Positions 27,454 through 37,636 of a stretch of 64,000 nt of DNA are shown piece after piece. Below the pieces are notes generated by a model, which saw only the letters and a program-made list of their open reading frames with translations, ran no database searches and was not told the origin of the DNA. The position numbers and the translations under genes were made by a program. The stretch comes from Candidatus Thermochlorobacteriaceae bacterium. Lineage in GTDB: Bacteria > Bacteroidota > Chlorobiia > Chlorobiales > Thermochlorobacteraceae. Each line of letters starts with the position of its first letter. Within the stretch, counting starts at the first letter, position 1. The DNA is taken from NCBI GenBank assembly GCA_029263855.1, contig JAJUFC010000008.1, positions 1-64,000 of the forward strand. The letters run 5' to 3'.

Positions 27454-28440
27454 ATGCCAAACAGATTTTTTCTTCTGCTCATTTTTGGAACGCTCTTGTT
27501 GCTGAATGCTTGTCGGAGCACAAAAGAAGCAACAACGCTTGACACCGAGTCCGTCACGCGCGATAGCCTTGCGAGCGTGAATGGCAAAGCCTTTTTCATC
27601 AAAGGAATTGACGCATACAACCAAAAGTCATTTTCAGAAGCACTAACGGCATTCAAATCCGCAGAGCCGTTCATTTTCACAGGCACGAAGTTCAACGCCA
27701 ACGATAAAGCCTTGCTCTACAACGCGATTGGCAAGTGCTTTTTCTTTTTAGGCAGCGCCGATTCCGCTTCTTATTACTTCACCGCCGCACAAATCCTCGA
27801 GCCGCAGAACTACGAAGCCTACAACAACTCGGGCTATATCAAATTTATTCAGCGCGAATACGATTTAGCCATTTCCGATTTCAAAAAATCTCTCTTGATT
27901 AAACCCGATTACGGCGAAGCCATTGAGAACCTCAAACTTGCCGAAGAGTTTAAGTCGGGCAAACTCACTTGGGACGCCGAAGCACTTTTTGAGAAAGCCG
28001 AACAGATGCAAAACATCGAGGAGAAAATCTCGCTTTATTCGCGCCTTACACAGTTACAGCCAAACTTTGCCGATGCAAAAAATAATCTTGGCGTTGCACT
28101 CTTTCGCGCCGGTCGCCTTGACGATGCTTTGAAGGTTTTTACCGAACTCACGGCGCAACATCTTGATTACGCGATGGGCTATAACAACTTGGGTTTCGTG
28201 AGTGAAGCCAAAGGCTTAAAAGATGATGCCGTTTCGCATTATCGCAAGGCAATTCAACTCGATTCGCGGTTTATTTTAGCGTTGGAAAATTTGTCATCCG
28301 TTCTTTACGACCAAGCCGATTATGACGGTGCAATCAAAGCCGCCAAGGAAGTTCTGCTTTATGAGCCGAATAACACCGATGCCAAAACGCGCATCGCAAT
28401 GTGCGAAAAGCATCTCAAAAACAAACGAAAGAAAAAGTAA
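27454..28440 (+). CDS. TPR-repeat lipoprotein
   Basis: 328 aa. Lipobox LLLNAC gives a membrane-anchored protein; the rest consists of about seven TPR units (AYNNSGYIKFIQREYDLAISDFKKSLLI, NLGVALFRAGRLDDALKVF, ALENLSSVLYDQADYDGAIKAAKEVL). Likely a scaffold in the periplasm or envelope. ATG 27454 begins the signal peptide; the frame extends to a TTG at 27445. Divergent from rsmG and 19 bp before the ManC-type gene. Confidence 0.8.
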   Translation: MPNRFFLLLIFGTLLLLNACRSTKEATTLDTESVTRDSLASVNGKAFFIKGIDAYNQKSFSEALTAFKSAEPFIFTGTKFNANDKALLYNAIGKCFFFLGSADSASYYFTAAQILEPQNYEAYNNSGYIKFIQREYDLAISDFKKSLLIKPDYGEAIENLKLAEEFKSGKLTWDAEALFEKAEQMQNIEEKISLYSRLTQLQPNFADAKNNLGVALFRAGRLDDALKVFTELTAQHLDYAMGYNNLGFVSEAKGLKDDAVSHYRKAIQLDSRFILALENLSSVLYDQADYDGAIKAAKEVLLYEPNNTDAKTRIAMCEKHLKNKRKKK

Positions 28441-28459
28441 CCTTATTTGCTCTATCATC

Positions 28460-29620
28460 ATGGAACGCGCACATGCACAATCCATCTCTGCTGCGATTGA
28501 ACACACATATGCCGACGAGCACCCGAACCTTTTCGCGGTGATTATGGCAGGTGGTTCAGGCACAAGGCTTTGGCCACTTTCGCGCCGACATTTGCCTAAA
28601 CAGTTTTTAGATTTCTTCGGCGACGGCACGATGATTTGCAAAACCGTTGAACGATTGAAAGGACTCGTGCGCGATGAAAACATCATCATCGTTACCAATG
28701 CGTCGGGGCGAAAACTTGCACGCAAACAGTTGCCGAACATTCCCAAGAAAAACATCATTGTCGAGCCAGTCGGCAGAAACACAGCGCCCTGCATCGCGTT
28801 GGCGACGGCGTTCATCAAAAAACGCAATCCCAACGCCGTGATGTGCGTGCTTCCTTCCGACCACGTGATTCAAAACGTCGCCCGTTTTCAAGAAACCTTG
28901 CGCGCCGCCGTCGAAGTGGCAGAACGAACCGCCGCGCTCGTAACGATTGGAATGAAGCCCACGCGCCCCGAAACGGGCTACGGCTACATTCAAGCCGAAG
29001 ACACGAACCCCGAAATCACCACGTCCATCAAAGTGCGCTTCGGCGTGAACGCGCACAAGGTTAAAACCTTCGCCGAAAAGCCCGACATTGAAACCGCTCA
29101 ACGCTTTTTAGAGAGCGGCGATTTCCTTTGGAACAGCGGCGTGTTCATTTGGCATGTCAATGCCATCAGCCGCGAGTTTGAACGCTCAATGCCGCAACTC
29201 TATCTCGATATGCAAACGATTCAGAACGCCGTTGGAACGCGCAACGAAAAAGCGACGATTGAAAACGTCTATAGTTGGACGCACTCGATTTCCATTGATT
29301 ACGGCGTGATGGAAAAAGCCGATTCCGTTTATGTGCTGGAAGGCGATTTCGATTGGTCGGACGCAGGCAGTTGGGACGAGATTATGAAGTTTCGCGACCA
29401 CAATTTAGAGCGCGAAGAAAATCAAAACCTTTTGCTTCACGAGTCGCCAAATACGCTCGTCTTCAAGCCGAAGCATAAAACGATCGCGGTGATTGGCATT
29501 GAAGACGCCATCATCGTTGAAACCGCCGACGCGCTTCTGATTTGCAAACGCGGTCGCTCGCAAGACGTCAAAAACATCGTCGATGCGTTAAAGCGCAAAG
29601 AAATGGAGCAATACATCTAA
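28460..29620 (+). CDS. manC: Mannose-1-phosphate guanylyltransferase
   Basis: 386 aa. Nucleotidyltransferase signature IMAGGSGTRLWPLSRRHLPKQF, then PSDHVI, GYGYIQ, FAEKPD and FLWNSGVFIWHV. It makes GDP-mannose from mannose-1-phosphate and GTP for polysaccharide or glycoprotein synthesis. It lacks the C-terminal isomerase domain of bifunctional forms, matching the short family. ATG 28460 is chosen; the longer frame overlaps the TPR lipoprotein. Confidence 0.88.
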   Translation: MERAHAQSISAAIEHTYADEHPNLFAVIMAGGSGTRLWPLSRRHLPKQFLDFFGDGTMICKTVERLKGLVRDENIIIVTNASGRKLARKQLPNIPKKNIIVEPVGRNTAPCIALATAFIKKRNPNAVMCVLPSDHVIQNVARFQETLRAAVEVAERTAALVTIGMKPTRPETGYGYIQAEDTNPEITTSIKVRFGVNAHKVKTFAEKPDIETAQRFLESGDFLWNSGVFIWHVNAISREFERSMPQLYLDMQTIQNAVGTRNEKATIENVYSWTHSISIDYGVMEKADSVYVLEGDFDWSDAGSWDEIMKFRDHNLEREENQNLLLHESPNTLVFKPKHKTIAVIGIEDAIIVETADALLICKRGRSQDVKNIVDALKRKEMEQYI

Positions 29621-29633
29621 CGCTATCATCGCT

Positions 29634-31352
29634 ATGAAAAATTTTATTCTCGTCGTTGCGTTTCTCTTTGCTTGCGTTAGCGCGGCATTTGGGCAGTCGT
29701 CAAAAATCACCCCCGCTCTTGCTTCTCGCCTGAATGCGCTGTCGGAGCAAGATGAAATCAAAGCCCTTGTAACGCTTTCGCGCAAATCGTCAGCGGTGAT
29801 TCGTCCCGAAGATATTTTGTCGGAGCGCGCGATTAAGCGGCGAAAAAAAATGGTTCAAGCGGGCGTTCTGCCAAGCGTGATTACGAATGAGGATTTGCCA
29901 TTCGACCCTGCGGATATGCGCGCTCTTGAACAGGCAGGTTTTCGCATCAAACATCAATTAAAGGGATTGCATAAGGTTAGCGGGACGATTCGGAAGTCTG
30001 ATTTGATTCGTCTCTCGTCCATTTCATCAGTTCTTGAAATTGACGTCGTCAAAGCCTTTCGCCGTCCGCCCGAAATTGAATCGCCGGTGTCTCCTTCTCC
30101 ACCTCAACCATCAACAACCTATTCAACTCATGTTCTCAACTACGGCGCATCGTTTGGACAACTCAATCAAATCAATGTGCCTGCCGCGCATGATTTGGGC
30201 TATACAGGTCAAGGCGTGCTGATTGCCAATTTTGATGCGGGATTCAGCAACTTGACGCACGAAGCGTTTAGCACGATGACGATTGTTGCGCGCAAAGATT
30301 TTGTTACAGGTCAAAACAATACCGTCGCGCCAAATTCGCACGGCACGCTCACGCTTTCAGCCGTAGGCGGCTTCAAAGAAGGACAACTCGTCGGTCCTGC
30401 GTTCAATTCTCACTATGCGCTTGCTCGCACCGAAGACGCAGGCTCTGAAACGCCTGTTGAAGAAGATAATTGGGCGGCGGCTGTTGATTGGGCAGATAGT
30501 TTAGGCGCAGACATTATCACCAGTTCGCTTGGCTACCTTGAGTTTGACCCGCCTTTTCCATCATACACTTGGCAACAGATGAACGGACAAACTGCCGTTA
30601 GCACGCTTGCCGCTCGCCGTGCGGCGCGTCTTGGCATTGTGGTTTGCAACAGCGCGGGCAACAGTGGCATGGTTCCGCTCCCTGCCAATACGCTCGGCGC
30701 ACCTTCCGATGCCGATAGCATTTTAACCGTCGCCGCCGTCAATAGTTCGGGCGTTCGCGCCAGTTTTAGTTCGGTTGGTCCGACGGCTGATGGCAGAATA
30801 AAACCTGATATTGCGGCGCAAGGCGTAGGCGTTCGCTCCGCCGCATCGAGTGGAAATAATTACACAAGCGCCAGCGGCACGTCGCTTTCTTGTCCGCTCA
30901 TTGCGGGCGTTGCCGCGCTCGTGCTTTCCGCGCACCCGAACCTGACCCCAATGCAAGTTATTGCCGCCATTAAGTCTACGGCTTCAAACGCTAATGCGCC
31001 GAATCGCGAAATTGGCTGGGGCATCGCCAATGCGCTCGCCGCCATCAACTTCTTTCCGCTCTCTTATCGCCAAACGCCGCTTGCGCCGAAGGATTTCGCG
31101 CTCCATCAAAACTATCCCAATCCGTTCAATCCCGCTACCGTCATTCGCTACGAACTGCCAACGGCGAGCGTCGTTAAACTTCAAGTCTTTGATGTGTTGG
31201 GAAGGGTTGTGGCGACTTTGTCGAATGAAAAAAGAGACGCGGGCATTTACGAAGCGGTCTTCAACGCAAGCATGCTTTCAAGCGGAACTTATTTTTATAG
31301 ACTGCAAGCGGGAAGTTTTGTAGAGACAAAGAAGATGATGCTGGTGAAGTAA
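29634..31352 (+). CDS. Subtilisin-like serine protease (S8) with type IX secretion tail
   Basis: 572 aa. Signal peptide ~1-20 (AAFGQSS); a prodomain; the S8 domain (~165-475) with Asp in IANFDAGFSN, His in PNSHGTLTLS and Ser in SGTSLSCPLIAGVAAL; and a C-terminal ~85-residue sorting domain (NYPNPFNPATVIRYELP, VFDVLGRVVATL, GTYFYRLQAG) used by the type IX secretion system. So it is probably exported and attached to or released from the cell surface. The window holds no secretion machinery genes. Confidence 0.9.
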   Translation: MKNFILVVAFLFACVSAAFGQSSKITPALASRLNALSEQDEIKALVTLSRKSSAVIRPEDILSERAIKRRKKMVQAGVLPSVITNEDLPFDPADMRALEQAGFRIKHQLKGLHKVSGTIRKSDLIRLSSISSVLEIDVVKAFRRPPEIESPVSPSPPQPSTTYSTHVLNYGASFGQLNQINVPAAHDLGYTGQGVLIANFDAGFSNLTHEAFSTMTIVARKDFVTGQNNTVAPNSHGTLTLSAVGGFKEGQLVGPAFNSHYALARTEDAGSETPVEEDNWAAAVDWADSLGADIITSSLGYLEFDPPFPSYTWQQMNGQTAVSTLAARRAARLGIVVCNSAGNSGMVPLPANTLGAPSDADSILTVAAVNSSGVRASFSSVGPTADGRIKPDIAAQGVGVRSAASSGNNYTSASGTSLSCPLIAGVAALVLSAHPNLTPMQVIAAIKSTASNANAPNREIGWGIANALAAINFFPLSYRQTPLAPKDFALHQNYPNPFNPATVIRYELPTASVVKLQVFDVLGRVVATLSNEKRDAGIYEAVFNASMLSSGTYFYRLQAGSFVETKKMMLVK

Positions 31353-31363
31353 CGTGGCGAAGT

Positions 31364-31500
31364 GGATTCTCGCCTGCGCGGGAATCACAACGCGGAGCGT
31401 TGGAAAATCTGACTGGATTCTTCGCTTCGCTCAGAATGACGGCTTGCATCGCTTGTCGTTCCGAACTGAGCAAGGAATCCGCTTCAAACAGAACGCCTAC
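31364..31500. repeat. Dispersed intergenic repeat with CTTCGCTCAGAATGAC and GTTCCGAACTGAGC
   Basis: This stretch contains GGATTCTTCGCTTCGCTC then AGAATGAC, followed by TGTCGTTCCGAACTGAGC and AAGGAATC. The second half resembles the segment at about 55978-56006 (TGTCATTCCGAGCGTCGC then GAGGAATC). Repeats of this kind occur between genes in many bacterial genomes. Confidence 0.5.
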
Positions 31501-31608
31501 GTTCCTTTCTGCTTCAAAAAAAAATTTGACGACGTTTGGAAAATCGAATTTCGCGCCGTTTATTTGCGCTCGTTAGTTCGTTCTTTTACAATTTTTCTTT
31601 TTGAGTTC

Positions 31609-33224
<1,616 letters not shown>

Positions 33225-33253
33225 TTCGTTCTGCGATTTAGCGCGATTTGACT

Positions 33254-33288
33254 AAAAGGGCGGAAGACGATTCCGCCTTTTGTTTTTT
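33254..33288 (+). terminator. Terminator after metY
   Basis: AAAAGGGCGGAA pairs with TTCCGCCTTTT with one bulged G and a short loop, followed by GTTTTTT. It closes the SAM-controlled transcript 30 bp after the stop codon. Confidence 0.75.
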
Positions 33289-33295
33289 GGCTCGC

Positions 33296-33327
33296 TTTGA
33301 AATTCCATAGGCTTTTTTCTATATTTG
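33296..33327 (+). promoter_or_regulatory. Bacteroidota-type promoter of rpsT
   Basis: TTTG (33296-33299), 20 bases, then TATATTTG (33320-33327): the full -33/-7 consensus. It stands 38 bp before the rpsT ATG and directly after the metY terminator. Confidence 0.65.
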
Positions 33328-33365
33328 CGGCTCTTTTGAACAAAATTTTCAGATTAACGACATCA

Positions 33366-33647
33366 ATGCCACAACACAAATCAGCCGAAAAGCGTGTTCG
33401 TCAGTCCAAGCGACGCAATGCTTACAACAAGCAGAACAAGTCGGAAATGAAGTCGCTCATTAAATCCGTCAAGAAAATCGTTGCCAGCAAAGGTTCGCAA
33501 GAAGACGCAAATAAAGCCTTGAGCGCAACGTTTAAGAAACTTGACAAAATGGCGACGAAGGGCATCATTCATAAAAACAACGCGGCGAATAAGAAGTCAA
33601 AACTTACCAAACTCGTTAAGACGCTGAGCGCGCCTGCACAAGCCTAA
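33366..33647 (+). CDS. rpsT: 30S ribosomal protein S20
   Basis: 93 aa, highly basic. MPQHKSAEKRVRQSKRRNAYNKQNKSE is the S20 N-terminus and ATKGIIHKNNAANKKSKLTKLV the conserved C-terminal helix. It binds 16S rRNA in the body of the small subunit. ATG at 33366 agrees with the family; the frame start at 33297 overlaps the promoter. Terminator 33665-33690 follows. Confidence 0.96.
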   Translation: MPQHKSAEKRVRQSKRRNAYNKQNKSEMKSLIKSVKKIVASKGSQEDANKALSATFKKLDKMATKGIIHKNNAANKKSKLTKLVKTLSAPAQA

Positions 33648-33664
33648 ACGATTTTCAACCGAGA

Positions 33665-33690
33665 AGCCGAAGCCCGCACTTCGGCTCTTT
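33665..33690 (+). terminator. Terminator after rpsT
   Basis: AGCCGAAG pairs with CTTCGGCT over a 6-base loop, followed by CTTTATCTT. The T-tract is interrupted, so some read-through into ruvA is possible. Confidence 0.65.
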
Positions 33691-33724
33691 ATCTTCCAAC
33701 AATGCACAACTCGCCCGTCTTCCG

Positions 33725-34324
33725 ATGCTTGCCTATCTTATCGGAACGCTTGCCGAAAAATCCCCTATTGAAGTGGTCATTGACGTGGGCGGCATTGGCT
33801 ATGCCGTCAGCATTACGACCAGCACGCACCAGCAACTTCCCGCGCTCGGCGAAAAAGTCAAACTCTTTACTTACCTTCACCTCCGCGAAGACGCAGTCTC
33901 GCTTTACGGTTTCGCCACCGACGAAGAACGCCAAGTCTACAAACTGCTCCTGACCGTTTCAGGCGTTGGACCGAAAATGGCACAAACGATTCTTTCAGGC
34001 ATGAACGCGGGCGAACTGCGCGAAGCCATCATCGCGAATAATGTTCGTGCGCTTACAACTCTTTCAGGCGTCGGAAAGAAAACCGCCGAGCGCATTATGG
34101 TCGACCTGCGGGATAAAATCACCAAATTGGATTTGAAATCCTCAATCGCGATTCCTGTTCAAAGCGATGCACAGCAAGCACGAAGCGATGCCTATTCCGC
34201 ACTGCTTGCATTGGGCTACTCAAAATCTGTCGCCGAAAAAGCCTTACGCGCCGCCATCGCCGAATCGCCCAACGCCAAAGTCGACGAACTTATTAAACTC
34301 GCTCTCAGAAACACACAAGAATAG
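33725..34324 (+). CDS. ruvA: Holliday junction branch-migration protein RuvA
   Basis: 199 aa. Domain I (MLAYLIGTLAEKSPIEVVIDVGGIGYAV), two helix-hairpin-helix motifs (LLLTVSGVGPKMAQTILSG and ALTTLSGVGKKTAERIMVDLRDK) and the C-terminal three-helix domain that contacts RuvB (SDAYSALLALGYSKSVAEKALRAA). It binds four-way junctions as a tetramer. RuvB and RuvC are not in the window. The folC gene follows 32 bp later on the same strand. Confidence 0.96.
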   Translation: MLAYLIGTLAEKSPIEVVIDVGGIGYAVSITTSTHQQLPALGEKVKLFTYLHLREDAVSLYGFATDEERQVYKLLLTVSGVGPKMAQTILSGMNAGELREAIIANNVRALTTLSGVGKKTAERIMVDLRDKITKLDLKSSIAIPVQSDAQQARSDAYSALLALGYSKSVAEKALRAAIAESPNAKVDELIKLALRNTQE

Positions 34325-34356
34325 CACGCAAGAAAACTTAACGACACTTAACACTG

Positions 34357-35655
34357 ATGTTCACTTATCAAGATGCGATTGATTTTCTCTTCCCGCTACA
34401 CCGATTTGGAATGAAGATGGGATTGGAAACGATAGAAACACTTTGCAAAGCATTAGGCAATCCTGAACGCAAAATGGGCAGAGTGATTCACGTGGCAGGC
34501 ACAAATGGAAAAGGCTCGACTTCAGCGATGATTGCGTCAATTGCCAAAGAGAGCGGCGAGAAGGTCGCGCTTTACACTTCCCCACACTTGATTGACTTCA
34601 CGGAGCGCATTCGTCTCAATGGCGTTCCGATTCCACAAGAAGCTGTTGCCGAATACACGCGCTTTTTGCGTCCGCTTGCCGAATCGACAGGCGCGACTTT
34701 TTTTGAAGTTACAACCGCCATCGCCTTCAAATACTTCGCCGATAGCAACGCGACGCTCTCCGTTATTGAAGTCGGCATGGGCGGACGGCTCGACGCTACG
34801 AACGTCGTTCAGCCTCACTTGTGCATCATTACCCCGATTGGGCTTGACCATACCGAATGGCTCGGCAATGACATTCCGACGATTGCTCTTGAAAAGGCAG
34901 GCATTATCAAGCAAGGCGCAAGAACGATTCTCTCGCACCAAACGCTCGACGCGATGGAAGTTTTAACGCGCGCCGCCAAAGAAAAAAAATCTAAACTCAC
35001 GATTGCGCCGTCCATTACGCGCATTGGCTCAGCGACAAGTTCTATCGGCAAAATGCGATTCCATTTGCATAGCGCGCGCCAAAGTTATTATGGCTTGGAA
35101 ACGCCGCTATGGGCAGAATATCAACGCGAAAACTTACGCACCGCAATTATTGCCGCTGAATACTTGAATTTTTCTGAAAGTGCGATTCGCAACGGACTTT
35201 TGAACCTGATTGAAAATACAGGGCTTCGCGCTCGATTGGAGGTTGTCTCGCGCAGTCCATTGATTTTGCTCGATGTCTCGCATAATCCGCATGGCGCTGA
35301 CGCAACGATTGAAGCCTTGAAAAAACATCGGAAAGAATTTGAAAATCTGCTCGTTGTTTTCGGGGTTATGCAGGATAAAGACGCCAAAAGTATGCTTATG
35401 AAACTTGGGGAACTTGCTTCTCGATTTTTCTTTGCGACACCGCAAACTGAGCGCGCACTTTCAGCGGCGTATCTTGAAACTCTTTCTCACGAACTTCAAC
35501 TTAACGGAACAGCATTTACTTCAACTGACGAGGCATTCTCCGCCGCAAAGTCTCTTGCAACCGCTTCGGATTTAATTTTAATAACAGGCTCATTTTATCT
35601 TGCGGGTGAAGCCATCACGCATTTTCCGATTGCTCATCAAAACGCTTCGGCTTGA
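34357..35655 (+). CDS. folC: Bifunctional folylpolyglutamate/dihydrofolate synthase
   Basis: 432 aa. Mur-ligase-like: P-loop HVAGTNGKGSTSAMIASI, SPHLIDFTERIRLNG, EVGMGGRLDATNVV and LDVSHNPHGADATIEAL. It adds glutamate to folates and, in bacteria with a single FolC, also makes dihydrofolate from dihydropteroate. ATG at 34357 begins FTYQDAIDFLFPL, the usual start. Convergent with the TPR-kinase pair B. Confidence 0.93.
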   Translation: MFTYQDAIDFLFPLHRFGMKMGLETIETLCKALGNPERKMGRVIHVAGTNGKGSTSAMIASIAKESGEKVALYTSPHLIDFTERIRLNGVPIPQEAVAEYTRFLRPLAESTGATFFEVTTAIAFKYFADSNATLSVIEVGMGGRLDATNVVQPHLCIITPIGLDHTEWLGNDIPTIALEKAGIIKQGARTILSHQTLDAMEVLTRAAKEKKSKLTIAPSITRIGSATSSIGKMRFHLHSARQSYYGLETPLWAEYQRENLRTAIIAAEYLNFSESAIRNGLLNLIENTGLRARLEVVSRSPLILLDVSHNPHGADATIEALKKHRKEFENLLVVFGVMQDKDAKSMLMKLGELASRFFFATPQTERALSAAYLETLSHELQLNGTAFTSTDEAFSAAKSLATASDLILITGSFYLAGEAITHFPIAHQNASA

Positions 35656-35685
35656 TTCGCTGTGTGAGTTTTTATGTCTTCAATG

Positions 35686-37611
35686 TTAATTGGCTTGTTC
35701 GCTTGCAAGCGGAAGTTCAATGACAAACAGAGAGCCTTTGTCTCGTCCGTCGCTGTGTGCATAAACCCTTCCGCCGTGAAGTTCAACCACTTGTTTGACG
35801 ATGGAAAGCCCCAAGCCAGTTGAGGATTCGCCCGCTGTTGGTCGTGCAGAAAGCCGTTGAAACTTCCCAAACATTTTGGTTTTGTCTTCTTCCGTGAATC
35901 CCAATCCTTCATCTCTGACTTCAAAAATAGCAATGCTTTTTTCTGGAACTTTTGCAGTTTTAATCCAAATGGTTTTTCCGTTTGGAGAATACTTAGTGGC
36001 GTTTGAAACGAGGTTATCAATGACATCAAACATTCGGTCGTAATCGCATCGCGCAAGACAATTTGGCGCGAGTTCAAGTTTGATGCGTTGCTTTTTGCGC
36101 TCGACATTTTGCCGCTGATTGTTTGCGACGGAAGCGGCGATGACGGAAAGGTCGATTGGTTGAAGCAACAGTTCAACTTTGCCCTGCTCCATTGCGGAAA
36201 TATCGAGCAAATCGGAAATCAATTTTGACATGCGTTGCGAATTTCGCTTAATGGCGGAAATCATTTCGCCCAGTTCTGCCAGTTGCGAGGGGGCATTTTG
36301 CTTTCCTTTGAGGTTATCGAGGGTTTCCTCGATGACACCCGCAAAGCCAGCAATCACCGAGAGCGGATTGCGCAAGTCGTGCGCGGCGATTCCAAGAAAC
36401 TCGGTTTTAATGGCATTTGCTTGTTCGGCAAGCTGTTTTTGTCGCTCCGCTTGTTGGCGTTGCTGGTCAGCGATTTTGTGGAGCCGCTCCGCTTCTTTGA
36501 GCGCGTGTGATAAGGCTTCATTGGCTTTTTTCAATTCCACATTTCGGAGTTGAAAAATTTTCTTTTCACGCTCGGCACGCTCGACTTCAAACTTCATTTG
36601 CAAACTGCGAATCTTACGCGACGCCTCTTGATTGTAAATTTCTTCGCGACTTACTTCATACTTTTTGTGATACTCTACTGCATCTACAAAATTGCCTTCC
36701 AATTCATAAACCGCCGCAAGCGATTTGTAAGCATTGCAAATCAGTTCAAGTGCGTTTATGCGCTGTGCAATCGCAAGCGCATCGAGAATAAATTGACTGG
36801 CTTTGGAATAATGTCCAAGACTGTGATAGACCGCGCCGATGTTGTTTAGTGCAAGCGCAATACTTTGCTTATCGTCGTATTGCTCAAATACTGCGAGGCT
36901 TTTGTTCAGATAATCGAGAGATTGTTCATAATTCCCGATGAGATGATAAAACGTGCCGATGTTCAAAACCGCACTTGACCAGCCGAGTTTATCGCCGACT
37001 TCTTCGGCAAGATTCATGCTTTCGATATAGTAATCCAGCGCATTGCCAATATCGCCCAAGCGTTCATAGACATTGCCAATGTTTGAAAGCGAGCGCACCT
37101 GCCCGAACCCGTCGCCCGTTTTCTTTTTGAGTTCCAAACTTTTAAGGTGATACTGAAGCGCACTTTCAAACTCGCCTTGCTTTTGATAAATGTTTCCAAT
37201 GTTGTTGTAAGATGTCGCAGTTCCCTTGTCGTCGCTCGCTTCTTCGTTAATTCGGAGCGACTCGAGATAATAGTCGAGCGCATTGGCAAACGCGCCTAAA
37301 TTTTCATATGAAATTCCGATAACGTTTAAGACCGATGCCTGTCCTTGCGCATCGTTTTCTTCTTCAAACAGCCCCAAGGCTTCAATAGACTTGATGAGCG
37401 CGTCTTCATATTGCGCAAGAATTTGACTGCACATCGCTTCGTTGCGCAGGCTATACGCCAGCCCGCGCTTATATCCGATTTGTTGCGCCAGTTGATAGGC
37501 AGTTCCCGAGAGTTCAATGGCACTTGTTGTGTCGGTGTAGCGGAGCGACCATGCTTGGTCGTTGAGTGCATCGACTTGCTCTTCAAGGCTTTGCGAAACT
37601 TGATACGACAT
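35686..37611 (-). CDS. Soluble TPR-repeat sensor histidine kinase (paralog B1)
   Basis: 641 aa, no membrane segment. TPR units ~20-310 (NNIGNIYQKQGEFESALQYHLKSLEL, NNIGAVYHSLGHYSKASQF), coiled coil ~335-395 rich in Gln and Arg, HisKA with His411 in AHDLRNPLSVIAGFAGVIEE, HATPase with NLVSNATKYSPNGKT, DEGLGFTEED and STGLGLSIVKQVVELHGG. ATG at 37611 (MSYQVSQSLEEQVDAL) is preferred; the longer frame begins with TTG at 37623. It lies 25 bp after paralog B2 in the same direction. No response regulator nearby. Confidence 0.85.
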   Translation of the reverse strand: MSYQVSQSLEEQVDALNDQAWSLRYTDTTSAIELSGTAYQLAQQIGYKRGLAYSLRNEAMCSQILAQYEDALIKSIEALGLFEEENDAQGQASVLNVIGISYENLGAFANALDYYLESLRINEEASDDKGTATSYNNIGNIYQKQGEFESALQYHLKSLELKKKTGDGFGQVRSLSNIGNVYERLGDIGNALDYYIESMNLAEEVGDKLGWSSAVLNIGTFYHLIGNYEQSLDYLNKSLAVFEQYDDKQSIALALNNIGAVYHSLGHYSKASQFILDALAIAQRINALELICNAYKSLAAVYELEGNFVDAVEYHKKYEVSREEIYNQEASRKIRSLQMKFEVERAEREKKIFQLRNVELKKANEALSHALKEAERLHKIADQQRQQAERQKQLAEQANAIKTEFLGIAAHDLRNPLSVIAGFAGVIEETLDNLKGKQNAPSQLAELGEMISAIKRNSQRMSKLISDLLDISAMEQGKVELLLQPIDLSVIAASVANNQRQNVERKKQRIKLELAPNCLARCDYDRMFDVIDNLVSNATKYSPNGKTIWIKTAKVPEKSIAIFEVRDEGLGFTEEDKTKMFGKFQRLSARPTAGESSTGLGLSIVKQVVELHGGRVYAHSDGRDKGSLFVIELPLASEQAN

Positions 37612-37636
37612 TGGTTTTTTCAAAGATGGTTCAAAT